Shown here: positions 45,178-58,201 of the stretch, piece by piece
How the letters are laid out: each line of letters begins with the position of its first letter
Numbering within the stretch: position 1 is the first letter of the stretch
Source of the DNA: Liolophura sinensis
Lineage: Eukaryota > Mollusca > Polyplacophora > Chitonida > Chitonidae
NCBI RefSeq assembly: GCF_032854445.1
Contig: NC_088305.1
Location: forward strand, 12,591,606-12,655,605
Reading direction: 5' to 3'
Length of the DNA: 64,000 bases
Notes under the pieces: model-generated
Seen by the model: the letters and a program-made list of their open reading frames with translations, nothing else
Told to the model about the DNA's origin: nothing
The model's database searches: none
Program-made: the position numbers and the translations under genes

Positions 45178-47479
45178 AGATTGGTTCCCGTACGACGTAA
45201 TTAGTCTATAATCTATAACACCAAATCAAATCTACATGGGAGTACATGAGAAAAAGAGCGCAAATGGGGAGTAATCCTTTTCTTTGTTCGCTGGCAGAAA
45301 AGCGTGAAGAGCCGGAGTGCGTGATAACGAAATCGATTTGATGGCATTCTAGTGTCGGTAAACGCGTCTCATTAGATCAGTGAGTTCGTAAGACCGAGGT
45401 AAGTACGTATGACGATTTTACGGGAGAGGGTTTGAGGAATCAGGTCAAAGGTCTCAGCATACCTGTCTACATCAGAGAGGCGCTACCATGACACCTAGTG
45501 AATGAGTAATTATATCTGATATTGAAGTCATCAACTGCAGCTATTTAATTATTAATTGAAGATTTAGAACAGGCTCTTGAGGGGAAATTACAGCTTTTAA
45601 TAGGAATGAACGGGTGTTGAATGATGTTTTTCGCCTGAACTACATTTACATGCTGGTACCAATGTGCTTCTGAACTTTTTTGAGATTACGGTCATAAACC
45701 TGTCGAATTAATCTAAATGGCCAATAGCACGGCTTTTAGACTATAACTAACATAATCTAATGAGGATGGGATTTAGCGGAACGCATATATCATCCATATG
45801 CTATGTTTATTGTAAATATATTTCTTATAATGGCAATGACCACACCCTGAGCGTGCACATGCTATGGTGCAAATCCTATACATGTGACGTCATTAGTTGC
45901 ACGGTCTATTTATCTAACACTATACGACGGCGGTCAGATTTGTAAAAAGACATCTTAAAATGCAAAAATACATATACATACACCTTACATACAAAACTAC
46001 ATCTTGCCAAACTTCGAATCAGAGTGAGACGTCGCTCGGCTTTTGCCGTGTCCGTTGTGTTTAAATGTTCAGATCATAGTTTTAGAATACCAGGCATATG
46101 TGTAAGGTCAGTGTTTAGAGGTAGCCCTGTGGAGGCGAATGTAAACAACTGATGTGCATACAGTACCGGTACTTAAAAATTCTGTTCCGATCTAACGATT
46201 TGTGTATGCGTCTGTAAAACGCAATAACAGTGTTGATGGGTATCTTGGTGGTGGGGTCTTTTGAGGCCATGAACCTATTGGGGTACATCACTTTTGTCTT
46301 GTAGGTCACGCCATGAATACATTGCTTTAGCATGCTGCATTTGAAGTGAAATCAGCGAAAATACAAAATAAAAAATAAAAAAAAAAATAGAGCGTCCATT
46401 TCAGTGGAAAAGCTGTCTGTGCTTTCGGGGCTGACCAATCAAATGAAAGATCGTGCGCTTCAAATTTGAAAGTATTTAGCATATGACTTGACTCGAAACG
46501 TGAACCCATGTGAAGGTGAAGCAAGATGGCTGTGCAAAATGTGGGTCACCCTCTCAAGGAAGACATAATATTTTTAGGATTAAAGAAACCAGAATGAAAC
46601 CTCTAGAGGTAAGCTGTCACAGTTTGACAAGCGTGTGCTCTGCGGAAACCACGGTGATGAGTGGGGGAAGGCGAATTTGAATAAAACCCTAACCGATGTT
46701 AACTGACGTAAGCTCGAATTTCATCTGTTCCATCTGACCATTCGCCAAACACCATAGTTTCATTGCTGCTCTAGTTTTAGCCTTCAGTGACCAGCTTAAC
46801 AAGGTAGCACTATCGTTATTTGGGACTATCCAGTAACTGATTTGAAACAAGGGATGGTGTCAGCCAATTTTCAGCCATAAAATATGTGCTACACCCAGAA
46901 ATTATGAATGCCAAATACAAATAATACTGTTCTTTAAACTAGCTACTTCCTACACAAAATCCACCAGTCTCAATCGAACAGTATATCCAAGTGTTACACA
47001 GAGTGAATAGGGTCAAGGCCACGTACTCTATGAGCTGTGTCTAAAAAAGCGCTCATACAGCATTTAGAATACAAGCTTACCACATTGTGCTTGCGTGGGC
47101 TTACAGGCAGTATAGGTAAATCAGACGGAATTAAATTTCCCTGCGTCCGTGTTTACGGCTCAATGAACTGGCTCTCAGTGAATGTTAGTAAAGTGGTTAG
47201 AATAAGGCAAATGGGGAAGGTGGGCAAAAAAAAAAACAAAAAGGCAACTCCGGAACAGAAAGACGCTTTACTTGTATGTCATCTCAAGAATAAATTCTCA
47301 GCTGGGCTTTTTTATCTCAACTCTGCAGGACTATACTTTGGGGATATACATTAGCCTACACATAACACCTGTTCACTTTACTGACTAGCAATCATTATGG
47401 CCACCCCTTTTATATCTCAGTGCAGCGATTTGTATGCGTTTTTGTAATAAATAGCTTATATATAGGTCTTCTAGTTCAT
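45178..47479. other. No recognisable gene
   Basis: Possible family E trace at 46680-46760 and a D-like trace near 45918-45935. A 105-codon frame (47037-47354) contains a lysine-rich run and looks spurious. Confidence 0.55.
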
Positions 47480-47707
47480 TTGATTTTATGTATTTGATTA
47501 GTGTTCTACGCCGTTCTGAAGAATATTTCACTTATACGACGGCGGCCATCATTATGATGGGAGGAAACCCACGAACATCCGCAGGTTGCGGTCAGACCTT
47601 CCCCGTACGGCCGGAGAAGAATCCAGCATGAGCTGGACTTGAACTCACAGCGACCGCATTGGTAAGAGGCACTAGAGGCGCTAACCAACTGAGCCACGGA
47701 GGCCCCT
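47480..47707 (-). mobile_element. SINE A, nearly full length with internal deletions
   Basis: It lacks the GGGCAGAGCCCGGGG segment and part of the head after GGTAAGAGGC, but ends in AACTGAGCCACGGAGGCCCC. Confidence 0.9.
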
Positions 47708-49186
47708 CTTCTAATTATTTTCGTTTTAATCAAAATAGGATTAAGGGGAAGAGGTGTTGTCCTGGGCAAAATAGGATTTGTCCAGAACACAAAGAGTAGT
47801 GATTTATGGCTTAGGTGAAAAATTGTCGAACGTTACCACTTTAACAGCAATTCTGGGAGCCAGCGAGACGATTTCTTTTTAGAATCAGGTCATCAGATGC
47901 CAGCGATTTAGAGACTAGTAGAAGCGTCTCTGGATTAAGTCTTCATTCACTGACAAATTTTCGTGAGAAACGTGATCAAAATGGGCTGACACTCGTGTCG
48001 TTAGAGCGACAGTTCTCAGGGTATTTACGAAAAAGCGACATTAATCGATAAAAAACGTAACATTACTAACTTCTTTTGATAAGACAATTTTCCAAAGTGG
48101 TAAAAAATATTTGTTGGATTGGATATTGTTTTTTTTTTTTTTCAAAAGAAAAAAACACGACTGTCATCCACGTTGTCGTATAGTCGGCATTCGCAGAAAG
48201 CTTAAGAAAAAATACCACATTATCCTATTGAACTTCCTGGATTGCTGGTTTAAATAAAATTAAAGTACAACTCATGTTTTTTATCATTCTAAATCAACTT
48301 TCCTTAAGCAAGATGCATTCCCTCAAACAGCACAATTTTTCTTTCAAGGTCCTGTATATTCAATAAAAAGTACATCATTAGTATTGGAAACACAGTAACT
48401 GATTTTCAGATCAACACTGCCTTCATCTTGAAAACCAATTCATTAAGAGAGGTTTTGAGTACTCCACTCAAACACAACGATCGGCCGGTGTTAAAAGAAT
48501 GAAAACAATGTAGCTCACATGTTTATGTAACAAACTGATGAACAAAATGGTAATTAAGTTAACTTTTTGATCGAAGCACATTCAATCAACAATTTTTAAT
48601 GGATAACTTCTAACAGCAACGTTTCTGTATAGATCCTAATATAAAGACTAACGGTAAAGGGCATAAAACCAGAGCACCAACGAAAGTATGATAGCTGGTC
48701 ACACGTAACCCACTAGCGCTATGGATTCGTTTTCAGACTAAATTACAACATAGCATAAAGCAGCAGATGTGACAGTAATCATACACGATGACATGAGTTG
48801 GTGATATATGATAAATTAATCATAAATAACGGATAAGGAGATTAACTAAATGTACATAACTCTCGCGACATTTTGAGACAAACATGCAAATGTGACTTCA
48901 AATAACTAACTTATGACGCAACGGCCACTGGGGTCACAGCTGAATAGGAAAGTGTCGAATTCGAAATCTTTTCTCACTAAAGGTAAAAAAAGCCCAACTG
49001 TGTCATGTGACCTCTCAACAGTGTTATCCGTCTGTTTTGGATTACATTTCTAATGGTGGCTTGCATGCTTTAGTGTCCACTTTGTTTATTGGTAACGGAC
49101 TCGCCAGGCTCCAGAGTTCCTGATGCAAGGTTTGGCATAGCGTGGATGGGATTTCTCAATGCAAATTTAGCTTCCTGTTTTTCTTT
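47708..49186. other. No recognisable gene; small family E trace
   Basis: 48657-48720 (ACGAAAGTATGATAGCTGGTC) recalls family E. Otherwise AT-rich sequence without clear features. Confidence 0.5.
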
Positions 49187-49208
49187 TGTGTGTGTGTGTG
49201 TGTGTGTT
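49187..49208. repeat. (TG)n microsatellite
   Basis: Ten or so TG units followed by T runs. Confidence 0.95.
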
Positions 49209-49454
49209 GTTTTTTTTTTCATTTTTTTTTTCATTTAAAGGTTTATAGATCTACAGGTTTCACAAACGCATTGATATATGTCGATATCTAAACGTTACAA
49301 GTTACAAAACGTTACAAAAATACACATGGAATTTGTTACCCGTACCCTCTTTTTGCAATAAGGCGGCTCCTTATTGCCTTTGAGAGAAAACAAGTTGTAA
49401 AGATCTGAAATTGAATCTGTGGCCAACATTAACAGGGTTTATATATATATATAT

Positions 49455-49605
49455 TTATTTTTTTCGATGGTTGTATAACGCCATACTCAAGAATTTTTCA
49501 CTTACATGATGACGGTCGTTTCTGGGGGGGGGAGGAAAAAACCGGTTTAAACCACCGACCATTGGCAAGTGGCTAAGAAACCTTCCCACGTGTCACGTAC
49601 ATATA
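49455..49605 (-). repeat. Family D repeat with SINE-like 3' end
   Basis: TATAACGCCATACTCAAGAA, ATGATGACGGTCGTTTCTGG, TTTAAACCACCGACCATTGG and CAAGTGGCTAAGAAACC. Confidence 0.78.
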
Positions 49606-50604
49606 TACACAACGTATTGATTGAAGACAAGTGGTTTTCAAATGGTCGTCAGCCTGCGCAAAAAAGGCGATACGAGTGTCGCCTATTGTCACCAAAGTCC
49701 AGTGAAAGCACCTATATTCTTTGCTAATATCTGTTGTTTAAACTCACAGATAATGAGGTTGACTTTTCGCCCTAGCGTTAAAAATGATACAGCTCTTTGC
49801 TGGTTATTGTCATCTTTGAGTGATTGAAGTTATTAAATATTTTTTGTATGTTTTGTTTTTTTTTATTGGCTTGCCAGAAATATGTTTGATATATTATCAT
49901 TATATACAGCTCCCTCATATATATCATTGATGATATACATGTATGTAATAGGTCTTTTTTTAAACCGTTTAAAGCCCATGCATATATACTTTGATTAACT
50001 TTAGAGCATCTTCACTCAATAGTTGTTTTTGACTTTGACGAGGTTCCATTCTTCAACTTTGGAAAATTACATAGTGGTGATCAGACGTTCGTCTTTAATT
50101 TATATCTCATTTTAGTTTGATAAGACTCGGTGATTTGTTAGATCTCAACTTTAATGATAGGAAAGATGGAAAAATGAAGGAAAATCAATCTTAAAACGCC
50201 TCGAGTTTTTCCCCTGCAGACTGAAATGTGATTTAGTAATTGCGTTAAATGTTCCCCCGATATATCACATCGCAAGTCCATCAAAACAAACCAATTCAGC
50301 GATTCATCTGAGTTAAATGCACTTCAAGACTAGATGTTGGAATCATCCCTTGTAGCTGAGAAGTATACACGTGGAAAATGAACTTCACTGAATTAAATGT
50401 CACCAGAGAACATTTGCCTGGTCTGGTTTCGTAATGTAATGTTGCGACATATCGCCCCGATTTACGACCAAACAACAGTTCGAATGTCCTTGTTGTAAAA
50501 AAAAATTGTTATTCTTCAGTATAGCTTAACTAATCAATCAAATAAGTAAATAAAAAATCAGTGTTCATATATTGTACTGTATTTTACGTCAAAAAAGTGG
50601 TGAC

Positions 50605-50745
50605 TGACTGATTGATTGTCGTTTAACCCCAACCTCAAAAATTTTTCACTTATACGTATACGACGGCGGTGAGCTTTCTGTGTGGTCCATGGGTAAACCA
50701 TAGACTTGTCGGTAAGTTTCACCAAAAACCTGTGACGTACATTAA
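50605..50745 (-). repeat. Family D repeat
   Basis: GTTTAACCCCAACCTCAAAA, ACGACGGCGGTGAGCTT and GGGTAAACCATAGACTTGTC. Confidence 0.72.
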
Positions 50746-51139
50746 AGTACACCATTTTGGTCAAACACAGATGGAGTACATCTTTTAAAATATAACATTA
50801 CATAGTATAATAGCACCGACAGCAAATACAGGCTGCGAAAAAAAGTAAATCAGCGTCTTTGTTTTCTTGTTGAAGTATTTATGCAATTAACTAAAAAAAT
50901 TAGTCGGAAGGGAGCTGTGTACATTCCAGTGTAACTGATCCAGGGCAGATATCAGACGGCCATTTGTGACTTTCACGAAAATTTGATAATTGTAGAGCTA
51001 ATGTGTGAGACCTATGGAAATTAAAGCCCTGGCTAAAACCTCATAAGTGTTATCTTATGACACACGTGTCACAATTTGTGCTTTTAGAATATATAAACGG
51101 GCGTTGTGACGAGGTTGTAAATTTTGACTTTAAAAGCCG

Positions 51140-51290
51140 GGACTGGCTGATGCAATCGGGTGTTTTGACGGTGTGCGACGTATGGCGTTTCCATGTTGGC
51201 ACTTCAGTGAGGAAAGTTTGTTAAATCTGTAAGCATTTAAGCCGGTTTGAAGCATAGTGACGTTATAACAATGTGACAAAAAACAATGCT
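51140..51290 (+). repeat. Family F repeat, diverged
   Basis: GGGTGTTTTGACGGTGT, TGGCGTTTCCATGTTGGCAC and TTCAGTGAGG. Confidence 0.6.
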
Positions 51291-51989
51291 CAAAGGATCA
51301 TAAAAGCCTTACCAAATGAGCAAACACGCAATGCGGTTTTCAGCTACCAGTCACATTAGTTCAAACACTCTACAAATCACACAACAAAGCTTTCACATTA
51401 ATAGAAAATGCCCCAAAATGATATTAGCTTGTCCTTTCTATTTCATGAAACCCTTCGAAAGACACAGAAGTAAAATATCCTGGTGCACTGGTAGTGGTTC
51501 AGCAACGCCTGACTTAGAACTGAAATAAGACGTAGACTTACGAGGTCATTTTCTGCCCGGACTCTTGAAATACGCAGACCGTTGTTAGCTAAGATGCGTA
51601 AATTCACACAAGCTTTTCATGGTAATAAAGTGCTTTTTATCTCGCTGCCTAGGTCGCCTTGAGATTAGTCGGAACGAATTTAGACAAAAAATACTTTTAC
51701 GCCTGCGTTTCGCGATTTACTAGTCTCGTGTTCTAAAAACGTTTATTTTTTCAAATAGCTCCCCGTTTTTATTTCGGCCAGTATTAACCCATAAAGGCTA
51801 AGTCATGGCTTCCCAGCGAGAGTGATACCAGGAAATCTCATCGTATTCGGGAATTGCTCTATAGCTTGGTCAGTTTGACCTGTTAGTTTAAGGGCTGGCA
51901 TTCAAATGAATTATCCTCTCTAAATCTGAAATCAGTCTGATTTTTTTTTAGCGGTAGAGGAGGCGAATCTATTATTGGCTGTGTCTCCA

Positions 51990-52920
51990 AAATGAAGACC
52001 ACACTGTGGCAGCACGTGGTTTGCCAGGTATGTCATCTCTTACTCAGAACAGCAAGTCTGCCAGATAGGCCATCTTTTGTACCGAGAACAGTACGGCGTG
52101 TGCCACGTAGGCCATCTCTTCTACAGAGAACAGCATGTCATGTGCCACGTAAGTTATCTCTTCTACAGACAATAGCACGTCATGTGCCACGTAGACAACC
52201 TCTTTCACACAGAACAGTGCGTCATTTGCCACGTAGGTCATCTCTTTTACACAAAACAGTGTGTCATGTGTCACGTAGGCCATCTCTTTCACACACATAA
52301 CAGCACGCCATACGTCTCGTGCTACGTATGCGATCTCCTTTACAGAGAACAGCACGTCATATGCCACGTATGCCATCTCTTTTACACAAAATAGCTCGCG
52401 TTGTGCCACGTGTGCTATCTCCTTTACACAAAATGGCACATCATGTGCCACGTGTTCGATCTCTTTCACGCAAAACAGCACGTCATGTGCCACGTATGCC
52501 ATCTCTTTTACACAAAACAGTGTGTCATGTGTCACGTAGGTCATCTCTTTCACATAAAACAGCACGCCATGTGCCACGCAAAACAGCACGTCATGTGCTA
52601 CATATGTCATCTCTATTATACAGAAAAGTTCACCCTGTGTCACGTATTCCATCTTTTTTACACTGAACAGCAGGCTACGCGCCATGTTTGTAATGTCTTA
52701 AGACAGAACAGCACGTCATGTGCCACGCATGCCATCTCTTTTACACAGAACAGTTCGCCCTTTGTCACGTATTCCGTCTCTATTACACTAAACAGGAGGC
52801 TATGCGCCACGTTTGTAATCTCTTCACATAGAACAGCACGTCATGTGCCGTGTAGGCCATTCCTTTTACACAGAACAGCACGTCATGTGCCACGAATAGC
52901 GTCTCTTTTACACACAGCAA
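51990..52920. repeat. 42-bp minisatellite with periodic open frames
   Basis: About 22 copies of a 42-bp unit close to CACGTCATGTGCCACGTAGG followed by CCATCTCTTTTACACAGAACAG. Because 42 is a multiple of three, long open frames appear on both strands (minus 52044-52685, plus 52401-53021) with 14-residue periods such as VKEMAYVAHDVLFC. Nothing suggests either is translated. Confidence 0.93.
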
Positions 52921-53689
52921 CAACAATGTATTCATCCAAAGAAATCACAAATTTGCATGGGCTGATGAAGTTTAAATATAAGTGTCATGTCCGACATTTG
53001 TATACCATTCGTAATAAGTAAAGGGCGTTCCAAGTCCACAATCGCAGGATCCATTTCCAAAGCAAAGTTTAACATTAGCTACCAAAGACAAAGGTATGTA
53101 AGAAATTATACAAATAGGAAATAAAGCCGATAACACACAAGAGAGAAGATGTCATCAGTTTTCAATGATACCAGGCAGGCAGTGGATATTCCAGGCATGA
53201 ATTCCATATCAAAGTTCAAATTCGTAGTCCATGAATGAGTTCCAGGTCAAATAACAATTAAACATACTGTTTAAGTCACACTGGAATCCAGAACGGCAAA
53301 ATCGAATATTGAGATCTATGCTGCAAAACAGATATTCGTATACCAGCCGTCAACAAAGATGGGCGTTCTCGATCAACAATGCTAGAAAAATTCAACAGAT
53401 CTTCAAAGTTGTTTCCGCGTAATATTGTAAGATTTACTTAGTTTATTTTAATACTTGTTTAACGGTGAGGTTCAATGTCGTCAAATGATGCGAGTTGACT
53501 TGTCGGCATGTCATAATGTTGCACAGTATTAAAGAAAGGGGATTAGGGAACCGTCGTTATCATGAAAGTTTACTTGTATAAAATATTTTCCGGATACAAC
53601 ACAACCGAAACTCAATTTTGCCGCAATCATCAGGTATAAAGCACGCTTTCGTTTCTATGTCACGTACTCCTTGGGTATCACTAGTTTAG
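52921..53689. other. Mixed remnants related to repeat G
   Basis: GGGCGTTCCAAGTCCACAAT (53026) and GGGCGTTCTCGATCAACAAT (53362), with AGATATTCGTATACCAGCCG, match the family G end in reverse orientation. The long frame ending at 53021 is an extension of the minisatellite. Confidence 0.55.
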
Positions 53690-53775
53690 ACTTATACGAT
53701 GGCGATCAGTTTTTTGGGTAGAGAAACCCGGGTAAGTCACCTACCTTTGAAAAACACGGAGTTAGTTTTGTGTTG
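53690..53775. repeat. Family D repeat, fragment
   Basis: ACTTATACGATGGCGATCAG, AACCCGGGTAAGTCACCTAC. Confidence 0.65.
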
Positions 53776-54442
53776 TTTTAGCAAAACTTGCTCTATGACC
53801 ATAGTTCTTTTGGGGTCAGCTTGGTTTTCAATTATTCAGAATAATACCCAATTCTAGTGGATATAATTTCCAACAATGATAAATCGAAACCAGTGAAAAT
53901 ATTAGGTCATTATTGTCGTTGGTCTTGATTTATCTACTCTATGTATCCCCAGACGATTTTGCAAACCACATTCATGTCTCTCACACCTGATTTAAAGTTA
54001 CACCAGACCCTGAAAATAACACTCCAGGCGTCCTCTCTTCCATTCCCTTGATGATAGATTCCATTTGGCGACCAGCTTCAGTTTCTGGTTTTGTTTTAGT
54101 TATCTTCTCCTTCAGGGTGTATGCGTTTGTAAATTATATAGACGAGTCGGTAATGGATGATAATCGAAAACGGGCTATTTTGTCGTGATTTTTTTACAGA
54201 AGCGTTCATCAAGTCAATAATATCACCTAGGGCAAAACTAGAACACCGGAACAGTACCTTCCATATTCGTAGTAATCCTAAGTCGGTTTTTATACCACGG
54301 ATTGTAAGACGGTCCCACTGTGATGGCAGAAGTGAAGCGGGTCAATGCCCTGAGCGAGAGTCCATGGCCTCAATTTCGCGCGGAGTCAGGCGTAACACTT
54401 GAAAATGTTACTGCTTCCTTGGTATAGTGGTCTGCCTAAAAG
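53776..54442. other. No recognisable gene
   Basis: An 81-codon frame at 54157-54402 is unassigned. Confidence 0.55.
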
Positions 54443-54454
54443 GACACCTAATAT

Positions 54455-54628
54455 TTATGTATTTATTTATTTATTTATTTGATTTGTGTTTTATGCCGTA
54501 CTCAAGAATATTTCACTATGGTGGGTGGAAACCGGGCACAGCCCGGGGGAAACCCACGGCCATCCGCAGGTTGCTGGCAGATCTTCCCACGTACAGCCGG
54601 AGAGGAAGCCAGCATGAACTGGAATTGA
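54455..54628 (-). mobile_element. SINE A, short-core, head truncated, with target-site duplication
   Basis: Flanked by GACACCTAATAT (54443-54454 and 54629-54640). ATATTTCACTATGGTGGGTGG shows loss of the ACGACGGCGGCCAGC segment. Confidence 0.95.
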
Positions 54629-55018
54629 GACACCTAATATATTGTTGGTCTATGTGAAAGGGCATGGTATGAAGGCTAGTGGTTTTTTTTAAAATAATTA
54701 TTACTTTACACGAGGAACTGAAGTCTTCTCCCCGAAAAGCCTAAAGAGTTCAACATTATGAATTTAAAAAAAAAACAATCTAAATGCACATTATTTGCAA
54801 TAATATGAACCTCCAACATATGGCTGTGTAGAGCTTGTGATGTCACGTGACACTGACGAGAGACAATCTTGGCAAGGAGTATGACTGTATTGATATCTAC
54901 GTATAGGAAACAGGTGAAAAGAAATATACTACAACACAGTTGTCTCTAAACTACAGGAGCGAATATGAATCAACACGTATTCAGGTATTATATACACAAT
55001 CAGATCTTTTGTTAAATA

Positions 55019-55138
55019 TATTTATTTATTTATTTGATTGGTGTTTTACGCCGCACTCAAAAATATTTCACTTTCCCATTTCCCACTTACGGCCGGAGAG
55101 GAAGCCAGCGCGAGCTGGACTTGAACTCACGGAGGCCC
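55019..55138 (-). mobile_element. SINE A, internally deleted miniature
   Basis: Both ends are kept (GATTGGTGTTTTACGCCGCA; CTTGAACTCACGGAGGCCCC), but the core after ATATTTCAC and most of the head are missing. The flanks TGTTAAATATA and TGTTAAAAATATA look like a target-site duplication with small changes. Confidence 0.9.
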
Positions 55139-55624
55139 CATGTTAAAAATATAAAAAAGCTTAAGACATTCCTGCACGGATCAAATACACAACTAAGAGA
55201 CGCTGGTGCGCTGACAGCGTGTCAAAGAGGCGTTAGATCGACTCAATTTTTTCTTTCAGACTTGCTCAGTTGTCTAAGTAAATCGTAAAGAAACGTTGTG
55301 CTTACGAAACGAAAGTTTCTAACACTGACATCGTGGTCCCAAGAAAATTACAACAACGGATCAAGGTTATGCATCGTGTTTACATAAAGCTCTTGGCGCC
55401 GCCATTGCATGGATTTTTGGTTTCATGCTGAGTATTAATTATTTTTTCATTCAAGTTTTCATATTACAGAAAATTACCAGAAAAAGTACTTCACTGTCGT
55501 CTCAACGGCCAGGGTGACCTAATAGAGAGAGTGTCCGCCTTGTGAGGTGGTTGGAATCTCACAATATGAATCGCTTGAATATATGAGGGGGGACATACAA
55601 AATATAATTAAAGACGCACAGCAT
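55139..55624. other. No recognisable gene
   Basis: Nothing recognised. Confidence 0.55.
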
Positions 55625-55865
55625 AAACAGTAGGGCTAGAACAGCGACAACAGTGTGATAGCTGGCAAATGGTCAGACGTAATGGGTGAAATATGGCCTT
55701 TTGTCAATTTACCTCAGCCAGGGTTTTATTCTAACTGTTTATGTAAATGCTTAAATAGTAACAATTTACGCGCTCCACTATCGATATGGCTTAAGCAGAA
55801 TTAGGTAAAAAAAATATATGCAGAGATGTTAATTGGAATTATTCGGCGTCACTAGTCTAGAATTC
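55625..55865 (-). repeat. Interspersed repeat E, long copy
   Basis: AGAACAGCGACAACAGTGTG, TAGCTGGCAAATGGTCA, CTCAGCCAGGGTTTTATTC and GTTTATGTAAATGCTTAAAT; the best long example of the family. Confidence 0.8.
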
Positions 55866-55964
55866 CTCCAATTGCTGTGTTGTCAACAAATTTAACATAC
55901 AATCACACTGAAACAATGCAAAGGCTTTATAAATGGGACTTGTTGCTAAGTCGCTTGAAGCTCA

Positions 55965-56140
55965 AGGCTGAGCGGTTAGAACAAGGGAACTGGAATGGTT
56001 GGACCGGTGTCAGTGTAATGTGATTGTCTTCGTCTTAATACTGTAACTGCGGCAGTACTTTGGCGACATGGACACGCCTTGCCACAAAAAGGCACCGCAT
56101 ATTTGCATTCACATGACTGAAAAATTGTCAAGCACTACGT
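55965..56140 (+). mobile_element. SINE C, diverged plus-strand copy
   Basis: AAGGCTGAGCGGTTAGAAC, GGTGTCAGTGTAATGTGA, GACATGGACACGCCTTGCCA, TCACATGACTGAAAAATTGT. Confidence 0.72.
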
Positions 56141-56279
56141 ACAATTTTGGTGTGAATCTTCTGTTTCGTTTACATCTGGAAGCGACCTGAATGAATGGTG
56201 TTTTCCTTGATATAATCACTCTCGAGGAGGAATCAAATTGCTTAACATTATTTCGGCCATGTAACGATGGTGTCTTCCA

Positions 56280-56500
56280 ACATTCACCGTTCAGGCCTTT
56301 TAACAAGAGACATTCACTGTTGGGACGTGGTGACAATAGGCATTCGCCGTTGAGGCGTGGTGGCGATAAGCATTCGCCGTTGGGACGTGGTGACAACAAG
56401 CATTCGCCCTTTGGGACGTGGTGACAATAGGCATTCGCCGTTGAGGCGTGGTGGAAATAGGCCTTCCCCGTTGAGGTGTGGTAAAAATAAGCGTTGTACG
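56280..56500. repeat. 30-bp minisatellite
   Basis: About seven units like CATTCGCCGTTGAGGCGTGG plus TGGCGATAAG. Open in several frames because the unit is a multiple of three (for example a 10-residue period RHSPLRRGGD on plus). Not treated as a gene. Confidence 0.93.
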
Positions 56501-58136
56501 ACGGTGGTATTTGCGCAATCTTAATTTTAGTTGAGAATCACGTTTTATATCAGTATGGTGCAGTATGTTGTATCAGGCGTTGGTAAGTTCCTTAGAATCT
56601 TGCTAAAGATTTGTCTTTTACCCTCTGCACTCAGGTTACCTCTACGCATTAAACTTAACCACCATTATGCAAATGAGAAATTCTTTAAAAAATATAGAAA
56701 AAAATAAGCAAATAAATATTTTAGCCATCATGTGGAAGGAAGGATAGTACCTGAAAAGCTTAATGGCTATGAAGTCCTAAGTGGTACTTGGGACGAATTT
56801 AAACTGGGATATCCCGCTGTAATCTCTCACCCAAGCACACTTTGTCCTTAGGCGATAGCTAGATCTGGAACAGACGCGCTGCGTTATACATACCGGTGAT
56901 CCATGAAATAATAGATACAAAAGAGATAAGTGTGGAATCAAGTGTATTGAATATTATGTAATCGTCACAGATGTCTGGACTGAGGAGTTTATCCATTGCC
57001 GTTGAAAGCTTCAACGCATGACACACCTGTATGAGGAGACGAGCTGTCTAATCAAGTGTTATCACGATAAAGGACAAACCCGATGTTTTCATGTGTTTCT
57101 TCACGTCCAGGTTTTGGTTCCCTACTCTAGTTAATGGTGGACAAGACTGTTAAAGATGGCGATTTGCGCCTAAGGTCAAGACCGTCTTAGAGATTTGCCG
57201 TGCAAGTTGTACGTGACAAACACAATTCTGTATCAAATTCAGATTATTGGTTTCACGTTAAGACATCGGTTAAAGTAACTTCTCAAAACGACCATAAAAC
57301 TTGTGTTTTTGTTGAAATGGAAGCCGTCAACGACATTTGCTGAGCGCAGCGATCAGAGCAATTTAATGCCCAATACTCCTCAGGGAAAATGTTTGAAGAA
57401 AGGTGACACTAATCGATGAAAAGAAGTACCCGCAGACGAGGTATTTTTTTATTGCGGCGAAGATTATTTGTCCAGACATTTTGTTGAATTTATTCTGTTT
57501 TTGCAAGACAAAGTTCCATTGATTGAATCAAAGGACAAAAAAATTCAAGCACATTATACTGTTATATCTGGAAATATGAACTCAAACGGAATTAAGAAAC
57601 CCTATTGTGTCTACTTTATCCGACCGTCATGTGTGATTAGATTTTTTTTTCTTTTACGTGAACTTGATGCGTGTGCAAAGAAAGACTGTTTATTAGATTA
57701 TATGAGGTAATTTAACAGGATTGTAAGTTAACACCATTTTGGGGAAATTATGAGATATTAAACACGCTTGATGACTGTCTGTTTACGTACCGAGACGGTC
57801 CATCTTAAACGTAATGACATGTAGCCTACGTCTATTGTAGACAATACATAGCAGACGGTGATGGTTGGTTTAAATTGATGGAGACGGGATGTCAGTCAAA
57901 GAATTCTTAACACAGCTTGTTATACCATGTACAATTGAGACTTGTTCTCGGCGGTTACCCTGGAAATAATCTGAACTAATCCAAAGTCATTCATTCTTGA
58001 CACAGTTTGATACTGCGAAAGCGTCATTTGGACTGCAGCGTATTCAACATACATCGCCGAGGACAGTTTCACACAACATGACTAAGGTTACGCGTTGGGC
58101 GGTCAATAGATATCTTTAGTTAGAAGTTGAAAGTTC
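56501..58136. other. No recognisable gene
   Basis: An 80-codon plus-strand frame at 57468-57710 has ordinary composition but no domain and no clear splice sites. Confidence 0.55.
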
Positions 58137-58201
58137 AACTTGTAACTTCAAACAAGAATAGGAAAACGAATCCAATGAAGTTTCCTTTGAAGTTACAAGT
58201 T
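58137..58201. repeat. Perfect 16-bp inverted repeat
   Basis: AACTTGTAACTTCAAA (58137-58152) and TTTGAAGTTACAAGTT (58186-58201), 33-base loop. Confidence 0.95.

Noticed and set aside
52401-53021. 206-codon plus-strand frame and overlapping 213-codon minus-strand frame
   Set aside because: Both are products of the 42-bp minisatellite, open on opposite strands over the same bases.
56109-56518. Overlapping repetitive frames on both strands
   Set aside because: A 30-bp minisatellite; no start context, splice sites or domains.
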